This document shows, one piece after another, positions 26,743 to 36,280 of a stretch of 64,000 nt of DNA (the stretch's first letter is position 1; each line of letters starts with the position of its first letter). The stretch is from Thalassotalea sp. PP2-459 (lineage in GTDB: Bacteria; Pseudomonadota; Gammaproteobacteria; Enterobacterales; Alteromonadaceae). The position numbers were made by a program, and so were the translations under genes. Below the pieces are notes generated by a model that saw only the letters and a list, made by a program, of their open reading frames with translations, was not told the DNA's origin and ran no database searches. The DNA lies in NCBI RefSeq assembly GCF_001913705.1, contig NZ_MKQD01000019.1:124001-188000 (forward strand). Direction: 5' to 3'.

Positions 26743-26743
26743 A

Positions 26744-26774
26744 TTGACCTTCCTGTAACTGGAAGCTTTATACT
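26744..26774 (+). promoter_or_regulatory. MerR-type promoter with 19-bp spacer for the efflux operon
   Basis: -35 TTGACC at 26744-26749 and -10 TATACT at 26769-26774 are separated by exactly 19 bp, the overlong spacing that MerR-family activators correct by DNA distortion. The spacer carries the dyad CTTCC-N7-GGAAG. It fires toward the efflux operon and overlaps the leader of the divergent regulator gene. Confidence 0.85.
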
Positions 26775-26947
26775 ACGACAACTTGATGTAAAGAGATACG
26801 TGTTACCTTATAAAATAAACATCAAAGGGTTTCACGCGCTCATGATCATCACTATTGAGTGACATGCTAGCCAATAATGTTATAGTGTCTCGGCAATTTA
26901 TTACACTACTACGGCAATACTTTTTTGCCATAAGAATGATATTTGAA

Positions 26948-27283
26948 ATGAAGGCGAAACAACTTACTTACGCAATATTGCTGTTGGTACATAGCTTTTT
27001 TAGCTGTGATAGCGCGCCTTTTTATCCTCCTGATCAAGAGCATGCCAGCTATTCTCATGTGCAACATGTAGAAGGGCTTGATTTGCATCATAAAGTTACA
27101 TCAGAGCAAGACAAGGAACATGAAATACATGTTCATTTAAGCTGTCTTAGTGGTTACGGTACTGGTGTTAATTTTACTGGCTGTGTAGCAACGACACTAA
27201 CGCAGTCTATACCCGCTTATACTAGCTTGTATTACAGTCCTCCTTTACCACCCCCGAATGTGTATTCTCTCTATTTTAGTTAA
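26948..27283 (+). CDS. Small His-rich exported protein, first gene of the metal-efflux operon
   Basis: A protein of 111 residues from the ATG at 26948; the frame is open upstream to 26855, but Met at 26948 begins a signal-like segment (MKAKQLTYAILLLVHSFFSC). The mature part contains many His residues (SHVQHVEG, LHHK, HEIHVHLSC) and three further Cys, followed by a Pro-rich tail. It resembles the small CzcI-like or DUF2946-like periplasmic proteins that often precede metal RND operons; the family match is not certain. It lies downstream of the MerR-type promoter and 43 bp before the czcC-like gene, so it should be metal-induced and may bind or buffer periplasmic metal. Confidence 0.6.
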   Translation: MKAKQLTYAILLLVHSFFSCDSAPFYPPDQEHASYSHVQHVEGLDLHHKVTSEQDKEHEIHVHLSCLSGYGTGVNFTGCVATTLTQSIPAYTSLYYSPPLPPPNVYSLYFS

Positions 27284-27326
27284 ACAGGCTACGGCCTTGT
27301 CATAAATTTTTAAGAGAATACACATT

Positions 27327-28595
27327 ATGCATATTATTACTGCCCTATTAGGTAGGGCAACACTATGTCATCTGTTTGTACTGTTACTGTGCAGTGAAGC
27401 TTTGGCAAATGAATCATTAACGTTAACGGATGCGTTACAAAAGAGTATTACCTATCATCCAACGTTGAAAAGGTATCCGTACGAAGCACGAATGTTAGAC
27501 GCTCGTTTACTACAAGCAAGTATACGGCCTACGCCGAGGTTAGGTGTGAAGCTGGAAAATGTTCTCGGAACAGGTGAAAGTCAAGGGCTAAAATCAGCGG
27601 ACCTCACCTTGTCATTGAGCCAAGTGATTGAGCTTGGTGATAAACGCTCATTACGTATGGCGCTACAACAGCAGAAACAACAACAAAGCACGTCGAAATA
27701 TCAATCAGATAGGTTATCAATATTAACCGATACTGCGCGTAAATTTTATCAGGTGTTGTATCAACAGCAGTTGCTTACTTGGCATCAAAAACGTGAATCT
27801 GACATTCAGCGATTGTTCAACGTGGTAAAGACCAGAGCGAAAGCCGGTGCAGTGTTAAAAGCTGATATTTCTCGGGTTTCATATCGGCTGGCAGAGCTAA
27901 AACTGCGTAAAATACATTTGCAAAGCGAATTAAAGGCGGCGAGGTTTTCGCTCAGTCAGATGTGGTTATCTGAACCTGACTTTGAACGAGTACTAGGAGA
28001 TACAAGCAAGCTACCGACTATTCCATCAGACACAGTTTGGTATCAAGCCGTTAATCGCGCACCTGACTTTGTGCTACTAGAGCAACAAGTAAAAATACAG
28101 CAAGCCCGGTTAGCTGTTGAACAAGCGAATAATGTGGCAAACATCACACTAGAAGGCGGTGTGAAACACAACGCGAGAAATAATGATAGTGGTGTGGTAT
28201 TAGGTTTTTCAATGCCATTAACGTGGCAAAAACCGAATCGTGGCAACATCGCCTTGGCACAAGAAAAAATCGGTCAATTAAGTGAAGAACAGGCGCTTTT
28301 GCGTCAATCGTTACGTAACCAGCTAGCAAGCCTTTATGCGCACATGCAAGCAAACGAAACCATCGAACAAACCTTACAACAGCAATTATTACCCCAGGCT
28401 GAGCAGTTGTTGCGCCATAGTGAATCGAGTTACCAAAACGGCCAAATTTCTGTGTTACAGCTGCTTGAAGCGCAAGAATCGCTTTTTGACGCACAAAAAC
28501 AATTATTGGTAGTACGTTTGGCACAATATCACACGCTATTAACCATGCAACGATTAACCGGTAAATCATTGGTCGCTGATGCGGCGAACGAATAA
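27327..28595 (+). CDS. czcC: TolC-family outer-membrane factor, CzcC-like
   Basis: A 422-residue outer-membrane channel component of a tripartite metal exporter. A signal peptide (to about ALANE, residue 28) is followed by two TolC-type repeats with long coiled-coil helices (for example LARKFYQVLYQQQLLTWHQKRESD-like and the Gln/Leu-rich segment 340-400), and an NGQISVLQLLEAQESLFDAQKQLL motif near the end, typical of CzcC/CusC members. It is the second gene of the MerR-controlled operon and 12 bp upstream of the adaptor gene. It would carry divalent cations from the RND pump across the outer membrane. Confidence 0.9.
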   Translation: MHIITALLGRATLCHLFVLLLCSEALANESLTLTDALQKSITYHPTLKRYPYEARMLDARLLQASIRPTPRLGVKLENVLGTGESQGLKSADLTLSLSQVIELGDKRSLRMALQQQKQQQSTSKYQSDRLSILTDTARKFYQVLYQQQLLTWHQKRESDIQRLFNVVKTRAKAGAVLKADISRVSYRLAELKLRKIHLQSELKAARFSLSQMWLSEPDFERVLGDTSKLPTIPSDTVWYQAVNRAPDFVLLEQQVKIQQARLAVEQANNVANITLEGGVKHNARNNDSGVVLGFSMPLTWQKPNRGNIALAQEKIGQLSEEQALLRQSLRNQLASLYAHMQANETIEQTLQQQLLPQAEQLLRHSESSYQNGQISVLQLLEAQESLFDAQKQLLVVRLAQYHTLLTMQRLTGKSLVADAANE

Positions 28596-28607
28596 GAGAC
28601 ATTACCT

Positions 28608-29840
28608 ATGAATATTAAACAATTTATTTTATTTGTCAGTATTACTCTGACCCTTATGATTGCCGGTGTATTTACGGTACAAGCTTCTGGCGATCACGGA
28701 CATCAAGAAGAATCTACTCAAACAGGGGAACATGGTGGCCGATTATTAACAACTGGGCATACCGCGTTAGAAGTAAGCTTTTATGAAATCGGTGTTGCAC
28801 CTGAAATGCGCGTGTATGCATACCAAGATGGTCAGCTTATTTCGCCAAATGATGTTACGCTAGAGGTTGAATTGTCAAGACTAGACGGCAAACAAGAGCG
28901 TCTTGATTTCACGGTAGAACAAAACTATTTAGTCAGCACACAAAGCATCGCTCAGCCGCACTCATTTGATGTAACCGTAAAAGCGACCATTGCAGCGGAG
29001 CAATTTCTATGGCAGTTCGAAAAACACGAAGGAAGAACTAACCTATCTCAACGAGCCATTGAAGCAAGCAATATTCAAACTCAATTAGCGCAAGCTGGTA
29101 CGCTTGAATTTAAAGAAACGTTATTCGGCGTTATTGCCCCTACGGTAGATAGACAATATAGCATTATGTCGCCTTATGAGGGTTTAGTTGAGTCGGTTTT
29201 AGTGACGATTGGAGATAGCGTTAAAAAAGGCCAAGCCGTACTGAAAATAAAAAATAATAAAACGTTACAGTCATTTACTCTTTATAGTCCTGCGGCAGGT
29301 ATGGTGACTGCACAGGGAGTTAGTCAGGGAGAACGTGCGGATCAACAAGCGTTATTAGAAATCACAGATTTTTCCAAAGTATGGGTAGAATTATCGGCAT
29401 TCCCTGAGAATATTGAAAATATGGCGATTGGCCAACAAGCCAAGATATATGATTTACACCATCATTTAGAAGCTATGGGGAAAGTGTTTTATTTAGCACC
29501 GAAAATGACCGGAGGTCACATTGCTAGAGCGCGAGTATTAATTGATAACCCCGATGGCCATTGGCGTCCTGGAATGCATGTCAAAGCGGATATCGTTACC
29601 GGTAATAAGCCGGTTGCAATGCGTGTTGAGAAACAAGCGATACAGCAACTGATGGATAAACCTGTGGTATTTGCACGCTTTGGCAACACCTTTGAAGCGC
29701 GACCATTAGTATTGGGAGAAGCTGACGAGCAATGGATTGAAGTATTGTCAGGCCTAACAAACGATACGGAATACGTGACCACCAATAGCTATGTTCTTAA
29801 AGCAGATGTTTTAAAAGCTGGCGCAAGCCACGCACATTGA
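28608..29840 (+). CDS. czcB: Periplasmic adaptor (membrane fusion protein), CzcB-like
   Basis: A 410-residue RND adaptor. The signal peptide is followed by a His-rich metal-binding stretch (SGDHGHQEES, EHGG near residues 28-46), then by the barrel-sandwich/lipoyl region (YSIMSPYEGLVESVLVTIGDSVKKGQ), a beta-barrel (VWVELSAFPENIENMAIGQQAKI) and a membrane-proximal domain. It ends in ASHAH. Such His-rich ends are known to bind Zn or Cd in CzcB-type proteins. It lies between the outer-membrane factor (12 bp) and the pump (7 bp), so the three are one transcript. Confidence 0.92.
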   Translation: MNIKQFILFVSITLTLMIAGVFTVQASGDHGHQEESTQTGEHGGRLLTTGHTALEVSFYEIGVAPEMRVYAYQDGQLISPNDVTLEVELSRLDGKQERLDFTVEQNYLVSTQSIAQPHSFDVTVKATIAAEQFLWQFEKHEGRTNLSQRAIEASNIQTQLAQAGTLEFKETLFGVIAPTVDRQYSIMSPYEGLVESVLVTIGDSVKKGQAVLKIKNNKTLQSFTLYSPAAGMVTAQGVSQGERADQQALLEITDFSKVWVELSAFPENIENMAIGQQAKIYDLHHHLEAMGKVFYLAPKMTGGHIARARVLIDNPDGHWRPGMHVKADIVTGNKPVAMRVEKQAIQQLMDKPVVFARFGNTFEARPLVLGEADEQWIEVLSGLTNDTEYVTTNSYVLKADVLKAGASHAH

Positions 29841-29847
29841 GGTTAGC

Positions 29848-32800
29848 ATGATAGATCATATTATTTCTTTTGCGATAAAGCGTCGTTGGCTGATGATGGC
29901 GGTGACCTTATTCATTGCAGCCGTAGGTGTCTATAATTTACTGCGCCTACCCATAGATGCTGTGCCAGACATCACTAATATTCAAGTACAAATCAACACG
30001 GGGGCTCAAGGGTTTACTCCACTAGAAGTAGAGCAACGGATAACTTTTCCCATTGAAAATGCGATGGCTGGTATACCAAAACTTGACTATACCCGCTCAT
30101 TATCACGGTATGGCTTGTCTCAAGTGACAGTAATTTTTAATGAAGGTACTGATATATATTGGGCACGACAACAAATAGGAGAACGTTTACAAGCGATTCG
30201 TGGTGAGTTACCCAATCAAATTGAGCCGACGTTAGGCCCTATAGCTAGTGGCTTGGGGGAAATATTCACCTACATTATTCATACCGAAACTGGAGCACTT
30301 AAAGACACAGATGAAGCGTATAGCGCTGAAGATTTACGTACATTACAAGATTGGGTGGTGAAACCTCAGTTACTAAAAGTACCAGGAGTTACTGAAATTA
30401 ATAGTATTGGCGGTTTTGAGCGTGAATATCAGATAGCGCCGATCCCAGGAAAATTACTCGCCTATAAACTAAGCATTGGTGATGTTGTAGAGGCTCTTGA
30501 ACGTAATAATATCAATCAAGGTGCAGGCTATATTGAACGAAATGGCGAACAATATTTGGTGCGAACGCCAGGCCAGTTAAAAAGCTTAAATGAAATCAAA
30601 CAATTGGTTGTCGCTAAGCGTGATGATGCACCGGTAAGGATCAAAGATGTTGCCAATGTGTTTCTCGGTAAAGAGCTTCGTACTGGGGCTGCAACCTACG
30701 GCGGTGATGAGGCAGTAATGGGGACAGCAATGATGTTGCTGGGTGAAAACAGTCGTATTGTGGCAAAGAATGTTGCTAAACAACTGGAAAAAATTCAACA
30801 AAGTATGCCAGCAGGCGTGCTGCTTGAACCGGTTTATGATCGTACCTCGCTTGTTGATAAAACGATTGAAACGGTGCAAAAGAACCTGTTTGAAGGTGCT
30901 GTTTTGGTTATTGCGGTGTTACTTTTTTTACTAGGTAATGTAACCGCCGCTTTGATCACCGCATTAGTTATTCCGCTAAGCATGCTATTTGCGGTTACTG
31001 GAATGGCAGCTAATCGTGTATCCGGTAATTTAATGAGTTTAGGGGCGATTGACTTTGGCATAATCGTCGATGGTGCGGTCATTGTGGTTGAAAATGCATT
31101 ACGTCGATTAGGTATGGCACAACGTAAAGTCGGGCGATTATTAACGCTTCAAGAGCGGCTTCATGAAGTGTTTCTCAGCACTAAAGAGGTGTTTAACCCT
31201 GCGGTGTTTGGGGTGTTAATCATTATGCTGGTTTATTTACCAATATTTGCCTTATCTGGTGTTGAAGGGAAAATGTTTCACCCGATGGCATTTACCGTCG
31301 TTGCAGCGCTGCTAGGTGCATTGCTGTTTGCTGTTACCTTCGTTCCAGCTGCATTAGCTATTTTTCTACGCGGAAAAGTGGTTGAGCAGGAAAACCGTTT
31401 AATGACTTGGGCGAGAAAGCTTTATCAGCCATTATTATCGTTTTCGTTGCGTCAATCTGCTTTAGTGCTTTTTTGTGCGATTGTTTTGCTGATATCTGTA
31501 AGCTGGCATGCCAATAAAATGGGCGCAGAGTTTTTGCCTAAACTCGATGAAGGTGATATAGCCATGCATGCCTTGCGTATTCCGGGCACAGGTTTAGAGC
31601 AGTCAGTCACTATGCAACGTCAATTAGAGAATGCACTCGCAGAACTTGATGAAGTTGAACGGGTGTTTTCTAAAATAGGTACTCCAGATATTGCTAATGA
31701 CCCTATGCCGCCGAATGTGGCAGATACCTTTATTATGCTTAAACCACGTAATGAATGGCCTGAATCTTCACTAACCAAAGCTGCGCTAATTGAAAAGATT
31801 AGGCATCGGGTGGAAGATGTACCTGGTAATAATTATGAATTTACTCAGCCAATTGAAATGCGCTTTAATGAGCTTATTGCTGGCGTAAGAGCTGATGTTG
31901 CTATTCGAATTTACGGTGATGACCTCGCCATATTGAAAACCTATGGTGAAAAAGCAACGGGTTTGCTGTCAGGCATTCAAGGAGCTACTGATGTGCGTTT
32001 AGAGCAGTTATCAGGTTTGCCAACGTTAGTGGTTACACCGCAGCGTGATCATATGGCGTTATTAGGGCTAACTGTGATGGACATTCAACAAGCGGTGAAT
32101 ACTGCAGTTGGTGGGATAAAAGCTGGGTTGATTTATGAGGGAGACCGTCGATTTAAGTTGATGGTTAGAATGAATACATCATGGTCAAACGATCCTCAAC
32201 GTTTGGCGCAAATTCCTGTTGCTGTTCCTCAGTCAGAAAATGCTGAGTTAGCCTATGTTCCTTTAGGGGAAGTTGCTGATATTAATATTGCAGAGGGGCC
32301 AAACCAAATAAACCGTGAAAGCGGCAAACGTAATGTGGTAGTCACCGCTAATGTGCAAGGGCGAGACTTAGCCAGTTTTATCAACCAAACTGAAACGGTA
32401 ATGCGTGCTCAACTTGGTTTACCTGCAGGTTATTGGTTGGATTATGGCGGAACGTTTGAACAACTGCAATCTGCCAGTCGTCGTTTGTCCTTAGTTGTGC
32501 CATTAACTTTATTGTTGATTTTAGGGTTGTTGTATAGTGCTTTCGGCTCACTTCGTGATGCATTAATTGTGTTTAGCGGTGTGCCTTTAGCGCTTACCGG
32601 CGGTGTCATTGCATTAAGCTTACGTGGCATGCCTTTTTCAATCTCCGCTGCTGTGGGTTTTATCGCACTTTCAGGGGTGGCAGTATTAAATGGCGTTGTA
32701 ATGTTATCTTTTATTCGTCAATTAAGAGAAGAAGGATTATTGTTGCTGCAAGCAATTAAACAAGGGGCTAGCCAGCGATTAAGGCCGGTACTGATGACAG

Positions 32801-32979
32801 CACTTGTGGCCAGTTTAGGGTTTATTCCTATGGCGTTTAATGTTGGCACAGGTGCCGAAGTACAACGGCCTTTAGCGACAGTGGTTATAGGTGGCATTGT
32901 GAGTTCAACATTATTAACCCTGCTTGTGTTACCAGCGTTGTATAAGTTGGTATATAAAGGAAAAAATAACGAAGGGTAA
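29848..32979 (+). CDS. czcA: Heavy-metal RND pump, CzcA-like
   Basis: A 1043-residue inner-membrane RND exporter of the heavy-metal (HME) group, driven by the proton gradient. It has the standard 12 transmembrane helices and two large periplasmic loops. The proton-relay helix reads DFGIIVDGAVIVVEN, and its acidic residues fall at Asp402, Asp408 and Glu415, the same numbers as the essential residues of Cupriavidus CzcA. This places it with Zn/Co/Cd pumps rather than CusA-type Cu/Ag pumps. It is the last gene of the operon, followed by a probable terminator at 32994. Confidence 0.95.
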   Translation: MIDHIISFAIKRRWLMMAVTLFIAAVGVYNLLRLPIDAVPDITNIQVQINTGAQGFTPLEVEQRITFPIENAMAGIPKLDYTRSLSRYGLSQVTVIFNEGTDIYWARQQIGERLQAIRGELPNQIEPTLGPIASGLGEIFTYIIHTETGALKDTDEAYSAEDLRTLQDWVVKPQLLKVPGVTEINSIGGFEREYQIAPIPGKLLAYKLSIGDVVEALERNNINQGAGYIERNGEQYLVRTPGQLKSLNEIKQLVVAKRDDAPVRIKDVANVFLGKELRTGAATYGGDEAVMGTAMMLLGENSRIVAKNVAKQLEKIQQSMPAGVLLEPVYDRTSLVDKTIETVQKNLFEGAVLVIAVLLFLLGNVTAALITALVIPLSMLFAVTGMAANRVSGNLMSLGAIDFGIIVDGAVIVVENALRRLGMAQRKVGRLLTLQERLHEVFLSTKEVFNPAVFGVLIIMLVYLPIFALSGVEGKMFHPMAFTVVAALLGALLFAVTFVPAALAIFLRGKVVEQENRLMTWARKLYQPLLSFSLRQSALVLFCAIVLLISVSWHANKMGAEFLPKLDEGDIAMHALRIPGTGLEQSVTMQRQLENALAELDEVERVFSKIGTPDIANDPMPPNVADTFIMLKPRNEWPESSLTKAALIEKIRHRVEDVPGNNYEFTQPIEMRFNELIAGVRADVAIRIYGDDLAILKTYGEKATGLLSGIQGATDVRLEQLSGLPTLVVTPQRDHMALLGLTVMDIQQAVNTAVGGIKAGLIYEGDRRFKLMVRMNTSWSNDPQRLAQIPVAVPQSENAELAYVPLGEVADINIAEGPNQINRESGKRNVVVTANVQGRDLASFINQTETVMRAQLGLPAGYWLDYGGTFEQLQSASRRLSLVVPLTLLLILGLLYSAFGSLRDALIVFSGVPLALTGGVIALSLRGMPFSISAAVGFIALSGVAVLNGVVMLSFIRQLREEGLLLLQAIKQGASQRLRPVLMTALVASLGFIPMAFNVGTGAEVQRPLATVVIGGIVSSTLLTLLVLPALYKLVYKGKNNEG

Positions 32980-32993
32980 GTATGTAAGTAAAC

Positions 32994-33017
32994 GCCCACT
33001 TCCGTGAGGAGTTGGGC
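32994..33017 (+). terminator. Probable terminator of the metal-efflux operon
   Basis: GCCCACTTCC at 32994-33003 and GGAGTTGGGC at 33008-33017 form an imperfect 10-bp stem (two mismatches) with a 4-nt loop, followed by TTTTA. It lies 15 bp after the czcA-like stop codon. Confidence 0.55.
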
Positions 33018-33116
33018 TTTTACTCAATATTGTTACAACGAGGCGTTAACCACTCAAGGGTACAACAGTTGTTATTAGCCGATCATTTGCTATTGAGTAA
33101 GCCAATAATTAGGATA

Positions 33117-33851
33117 TTATCCTAATGACACCGACATATAGCGATTTAATTTTTCATTCGTTAGTCGTTGAGGAGAAATTTTATCTACGATTTCTAACGT
33201 TTGATACACTTTGGTTAACCCAACGTTGTCGTCAACGGGCATTTTTTCAAAAGCACTGGCGTTAATGGTGTCTTTTAAAACAGAAATGGTATCGATTAAT
33301 GTGGCTTTAAATTCAGGGTTTGCTTTTTCACTTTCTACGTCTTCAATAATCTTCTTAGCGTTTGTTAACGCTGATTTTAACGCAACTAATGCATCACTTT
33401 CCTCAGTATTGTCTTCTTGGTCATTTGCGGTGGCGTTTTCTGTTTTACCTGCATCACTGTCATCTAAACGCTGCAAAAAGTCGGTGATGTAATGAGCAAT
33501 TCCTGTTGTTGATAAATCTTTTGATGCTTGTATTTCTTCGGCAGAATATTCGGTATTCGATAACTGCCCATACTCTTCTTTATTAATGAGCCCCAATTGA
33601 TAGGCGCGTGTCTTTAAGGCGTCAATATCATCGAAACTCATATCATTTCCGGTGAAAAACTCATTTGATATGGCATTAATTTTTTGTGCTTTACTACTGA
33701 GAAATAAATGGGATTGGCTATTTTCAACAGTACTTGTAGCCGTTTCTTGAGGTGATTTATGTGAGGCAATTATTTCATCAACTTCTGTAGACGATGAGTT
33801 TGTCGTGTTACCGCTAAAAAAATGGCTATAGTTATTAATATTGTTAATCAT
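33117..33851 (-). CDS. Conserved-looking protein of unknown function
   Basis: A 244-residue, strongly acidic, soluble protein not recognised as a known family. There is no signal peptide or membrane segment. The N-terminal 45 residues are rich in Ser, Thr and Asn (likely disordered). An LSSKAQKINAISNEFF segment and a DIDALKTRAYQLGLINKEEYG segment suggest short helices, an acidic low-complexity linker lies near 130-150 (ENATANDQEDNTEESD), and the C-terminal half is helical (ALVALKSALTNAKKIIEDVE). The layout recalls surface- or flagellum-associated cytoplasmic proteins, but nothing supports a specific assignment. It is a single gene, convergent with the efflux operon and divergent from the hybrid kinase at 34031. 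Confidence 0.7.
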   Translation of the reverse strand: MINNINNYSHFFSGNTTNSSSTEVDEIIASHKSPQETATSTVENSQSHLFLSSKAQKINAISNEFFTGNDMSFDDIDALKTRAYQLGLINKEEYGQLSNTEYSAEEIQASKDLSTTGIAHYITDFLQRLDDSDAGKTENATANDQEDNTEESDALVALKSALTNAKKIIEDVESEKANPEFKATLIDTISVLKDTINASAFEKMPVDDNVGLTKVYQTLEIVDKISPQRLTNEKLNRYMSVSLG

Positions 33852-34030
33852 AGAAAACTCAAAAAATTGACACTAGAGCAGTAATCACAGCAAGTAGTAT
33901 GCCGTTTCATATAGGGGTTCGGAGAATACCTCAGTGATTCGAGGTGATACCTCTATAATAAGACATAAAAATCTTTATCTCTCACTTGTTTGTACTATAG
34001 TAAAGTGACATGTTCTTGATAAGTTGTGTG

Positions 34031-36280
34031 ATGAAGAAGTTCTTTATTTTATTGCTGTTAGTCGTTCCTTTTGCATGGGGTCAAGAAAAGGTTGTTTTAC
34101 AGCTAAAATGGTTTCATCAATTTCAATTTGCTGGTTATTATGCGGCCTTAGAAAAAGGGTATTATCAAGACGCAGGTTTTGACGTAGAAATAAGAGAAAG
34201 GGATATTAATACCAGCGTTATCGAAAATGTATTATCCGGCAAAGCGGATTTTGCTGTTGGTGACTCATCAATTGTTGCTGCCAAGTTAAAAGGACAACCA
34301 CTGGTTGTTGCGACAACAATATTCCAATCTAGCCCATTAATTTTTATGTCGTTGAAGTCATCTGGCATTGCTAGTCCGTATGATTTTACCGGTAAAAAAA
34401 TCATGTTTCAGCGTAATTTAGATGATGCGTCGTTAAATGCATTGCTTGAAATGTTTAATGTGAATAATTATGAATTTGTGGCTCATACTTTTAATAATAA
34501 TGCGTTAGTTAATGGTACAGCAGATGTTATGTCAGCTTATCGTTCAAATCAGCCTTTTATTTATGATGCTAAAGGGATCGATTACAATATTATAGACCCT
34601 TCAAGTTACGGTATTGATTTCTACGGAGATCTGCTATTTACCACTGAACAGCGTGTGAAGCGCGACTTATCTTCAATTAAGCGTTTTGTGTCAGCAACCC
34701 ATAAAGGTTGGCTATATGCGTTGAAACATCAACAAGAAATTGCTCTGCTTATTAAAGATAAGTATCGTGCAGAAAATACACTAACTAATATTTTAAAAGA
34801 AGCTAAGGCAACGGAAGTTCTTATTAAACCTAATATAGTGCCTATTGGTAGTGTCTTTCCTGCACGATTTTCACGTGCTGCGCAGGTGTATCAAAACTTA
34901 AACATGGCACCGGAAGATGGTAGCTTAACCGGATTATTGTTACGTGATTATGAGCCGAAGCCTTTTGAAATAAACTCGCGTATATTTTACATTGCGTTGT
35001 CTTGTGCGTTGTTGTTTGTTGCGTATCTCTTTGTGCAAATGCGTTTTAATAAACGTTTAAAGCGCATTGTGAATGAACAAACTAAAACACTTGAAAGTAA
35101 TAATAAACAATTACATCAACATGTTGAGCTATTGTCTGAACAAAAGCGACGTATTGAAGTTGCAAAGCAAAAAGAAGAAGCAGCGAATAACGCAAAATCA
35201 CTGTTTTTAGCAAATATGAGCCATGAAATACGAACGCCGATGAACGGTGTTTTAGGCACTATTCAATTACTACAAGAGATGCCGCAATCTGATGAAGCAA
35301 AAGATTTATTAGAAAAAGCGAGTTATTCTTCAGAGATGTTACTCACTATTATTAACGACATTTTAGATTTCTCAAAAATAAACGCTCATAAGTTAACGTT
35401 AGAAACTAAGCCGTTCAATTTAGATATGTTACTTGAAGTGCTCTCTATCTCTTTAACGCCTATCGCTGAAGAAAAGCATGTAAAATTTTCTATTATTAAA
35501 GGAAAAAACTATCAGCAAGGGTGGTTAGGTGACAGTGTACGAATTAAACAAATTCTATTAAATTTGAGCTCAAATGCGGTCAAGTTCACGAATGTTGGCG
35601 AAGTAAACGTATTGGTAGATACTGATAAGCAAGGTGCCTTATTTATCCGCGTACAAGATAGTGGTATTGGTATGAAACAGGAGGCCATAGATCGTTTATA
35701 TAACCGTTTTGAACAAGCCGATAATACCACTACGCGAAAATATGGCGGTACTGGTCTTGGTATGTCTATTTGTAAATCATTAATCGATATGATGAATGGC
35801 TCCATTGAGGTAGAAAGTAAGCCGCAACAAGGTACAACCTTTGAAGTGGTATTACCTATTACTCAAGCTGATGTTACACAACAAGCGCTGAGCACGAAAA
35901 AGCTTTCAGCACCTGACTTACGCGGTAAGACCTTTTTATTGGCCGAAGATAACCGTATTAATCAGACAATATTTTCGTCAATGATGAAGCCAACGAAGGT
36001 CGAGTTGGTTATTGCCAATAATGGGCAAGAAGCGGTAGAACTGCTTGCAAATAAGCAGGTTGATTTAATTTTTATGGATATACAAATGCCAGTGATGGAT
36101 GGCTTACAAGCACAAAAAATTATCCATGAATTATACCCGAGCATACCCGTTATCGCGTTAACAGCAAATGTAATGGAAGAAGATATTAAGCAGTATTTAG
36201 CGCAAGGGTTTGCTTACCACCTTGGCAAACCCATTGATACGCAACTACTGTTCCAACGCTGTTTGCAATATTTTTTATAA
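34031..36280 (+). CDS. Hybrid histidine kinase with THI5/NMT1-like periplasmic sensor domain
   Basis: A sensor kinase of about 749 residues from the ATG at 34031; the frame is open to 34010. A signal peptide (MKKFFILLLLVVPFAWG) precedes a periplasmic-binding-protein domain of the THI5/NMT1/SsuA type (about 20-290), with LQLKWFHQFQFAGYYAALEKGYY, the hallmark of pyrimidine-precursor and aromatic-ligand binders. One membrane helix lies at about 322-342, then a coiled coil, the HisKA domain with NMSHEIRTPMNG (His near 397), a HATPase domain with GTGLGMSI, and a C-terminal receiver with phospho-acceptor Asp in FMDIQMPVMDG near 682. No output domain is fused, so a phosphotransfer partner is needed. 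The ligand may be a thiamine-precursor-like or sulfonate compound (inference). Confidence 0.92.
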   Translation: MKKFFILLLLVVPFAWGQEKVVLQLKWFHQFQFAGYYAALEKGYYQDAGFDVEIRERDINTSVIENVLSGKADFAVGDSSIVAAKLKGQPLVVATTIFQSSPLIFMSLKSSGIASPYDFTGKKIMFQRNLDDASLNALLEMFNVNNYEFVAHTFNNNALVNGTADVMSAYRSNQPFIYDAKGIDYNIIDPSSYGIDFYGDLLFTTEQRVKRDLSSIKRFVSATHKGWLYALKHQQEIALLIKDKYRAENTLTNILKEAKATEVLIKPNIVPIGSVFPARFSRAAQVYQNLNMAPEDGSLTGLLLRDYEPKPFEINSRIFYIALSCALLFVAYLFVQMRFNKRLKRIVNEQTKTLESNNKQLHQHVELLSEQKRRIEVAKQKEEAANNAKSLFLANMSHEIRTPMNGVLGTIQLLQEMPQSDEAKDLLEKASYSSEMLLTIINDILDFSKINAHKLTLETKPFNLDMLLEVLSISLTPIAEEKHVKFSIIKGKNYQQGWLGDSVRIKQILLNLSSNAVKFTNVGEVNVLVDTDKQGALFIRVQDSGIGMKQEAIDRLYNRFEQADNTTTRKYGGTGLGMSICKSLIDMMNGSIEVESKPQQGTTFEVVLPITQADVTQQALSTKKLSAPDLRGKTFLLAEDNRINQTIFSSMMKPTKVELVIANNGQEAVELLANKQVDLIFMDIQMPVMDGLQAQKIIHELYPSIPVIALTANVMEEDIKQYLAQGFAYHLGKPIDTQLLFQRCLQYFL

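Noticed and set aside
35512-35805. Antisense open frame within the hybrid kinase
   Set aside because: Shadow of the strongly supported kinase domain on the other strand.
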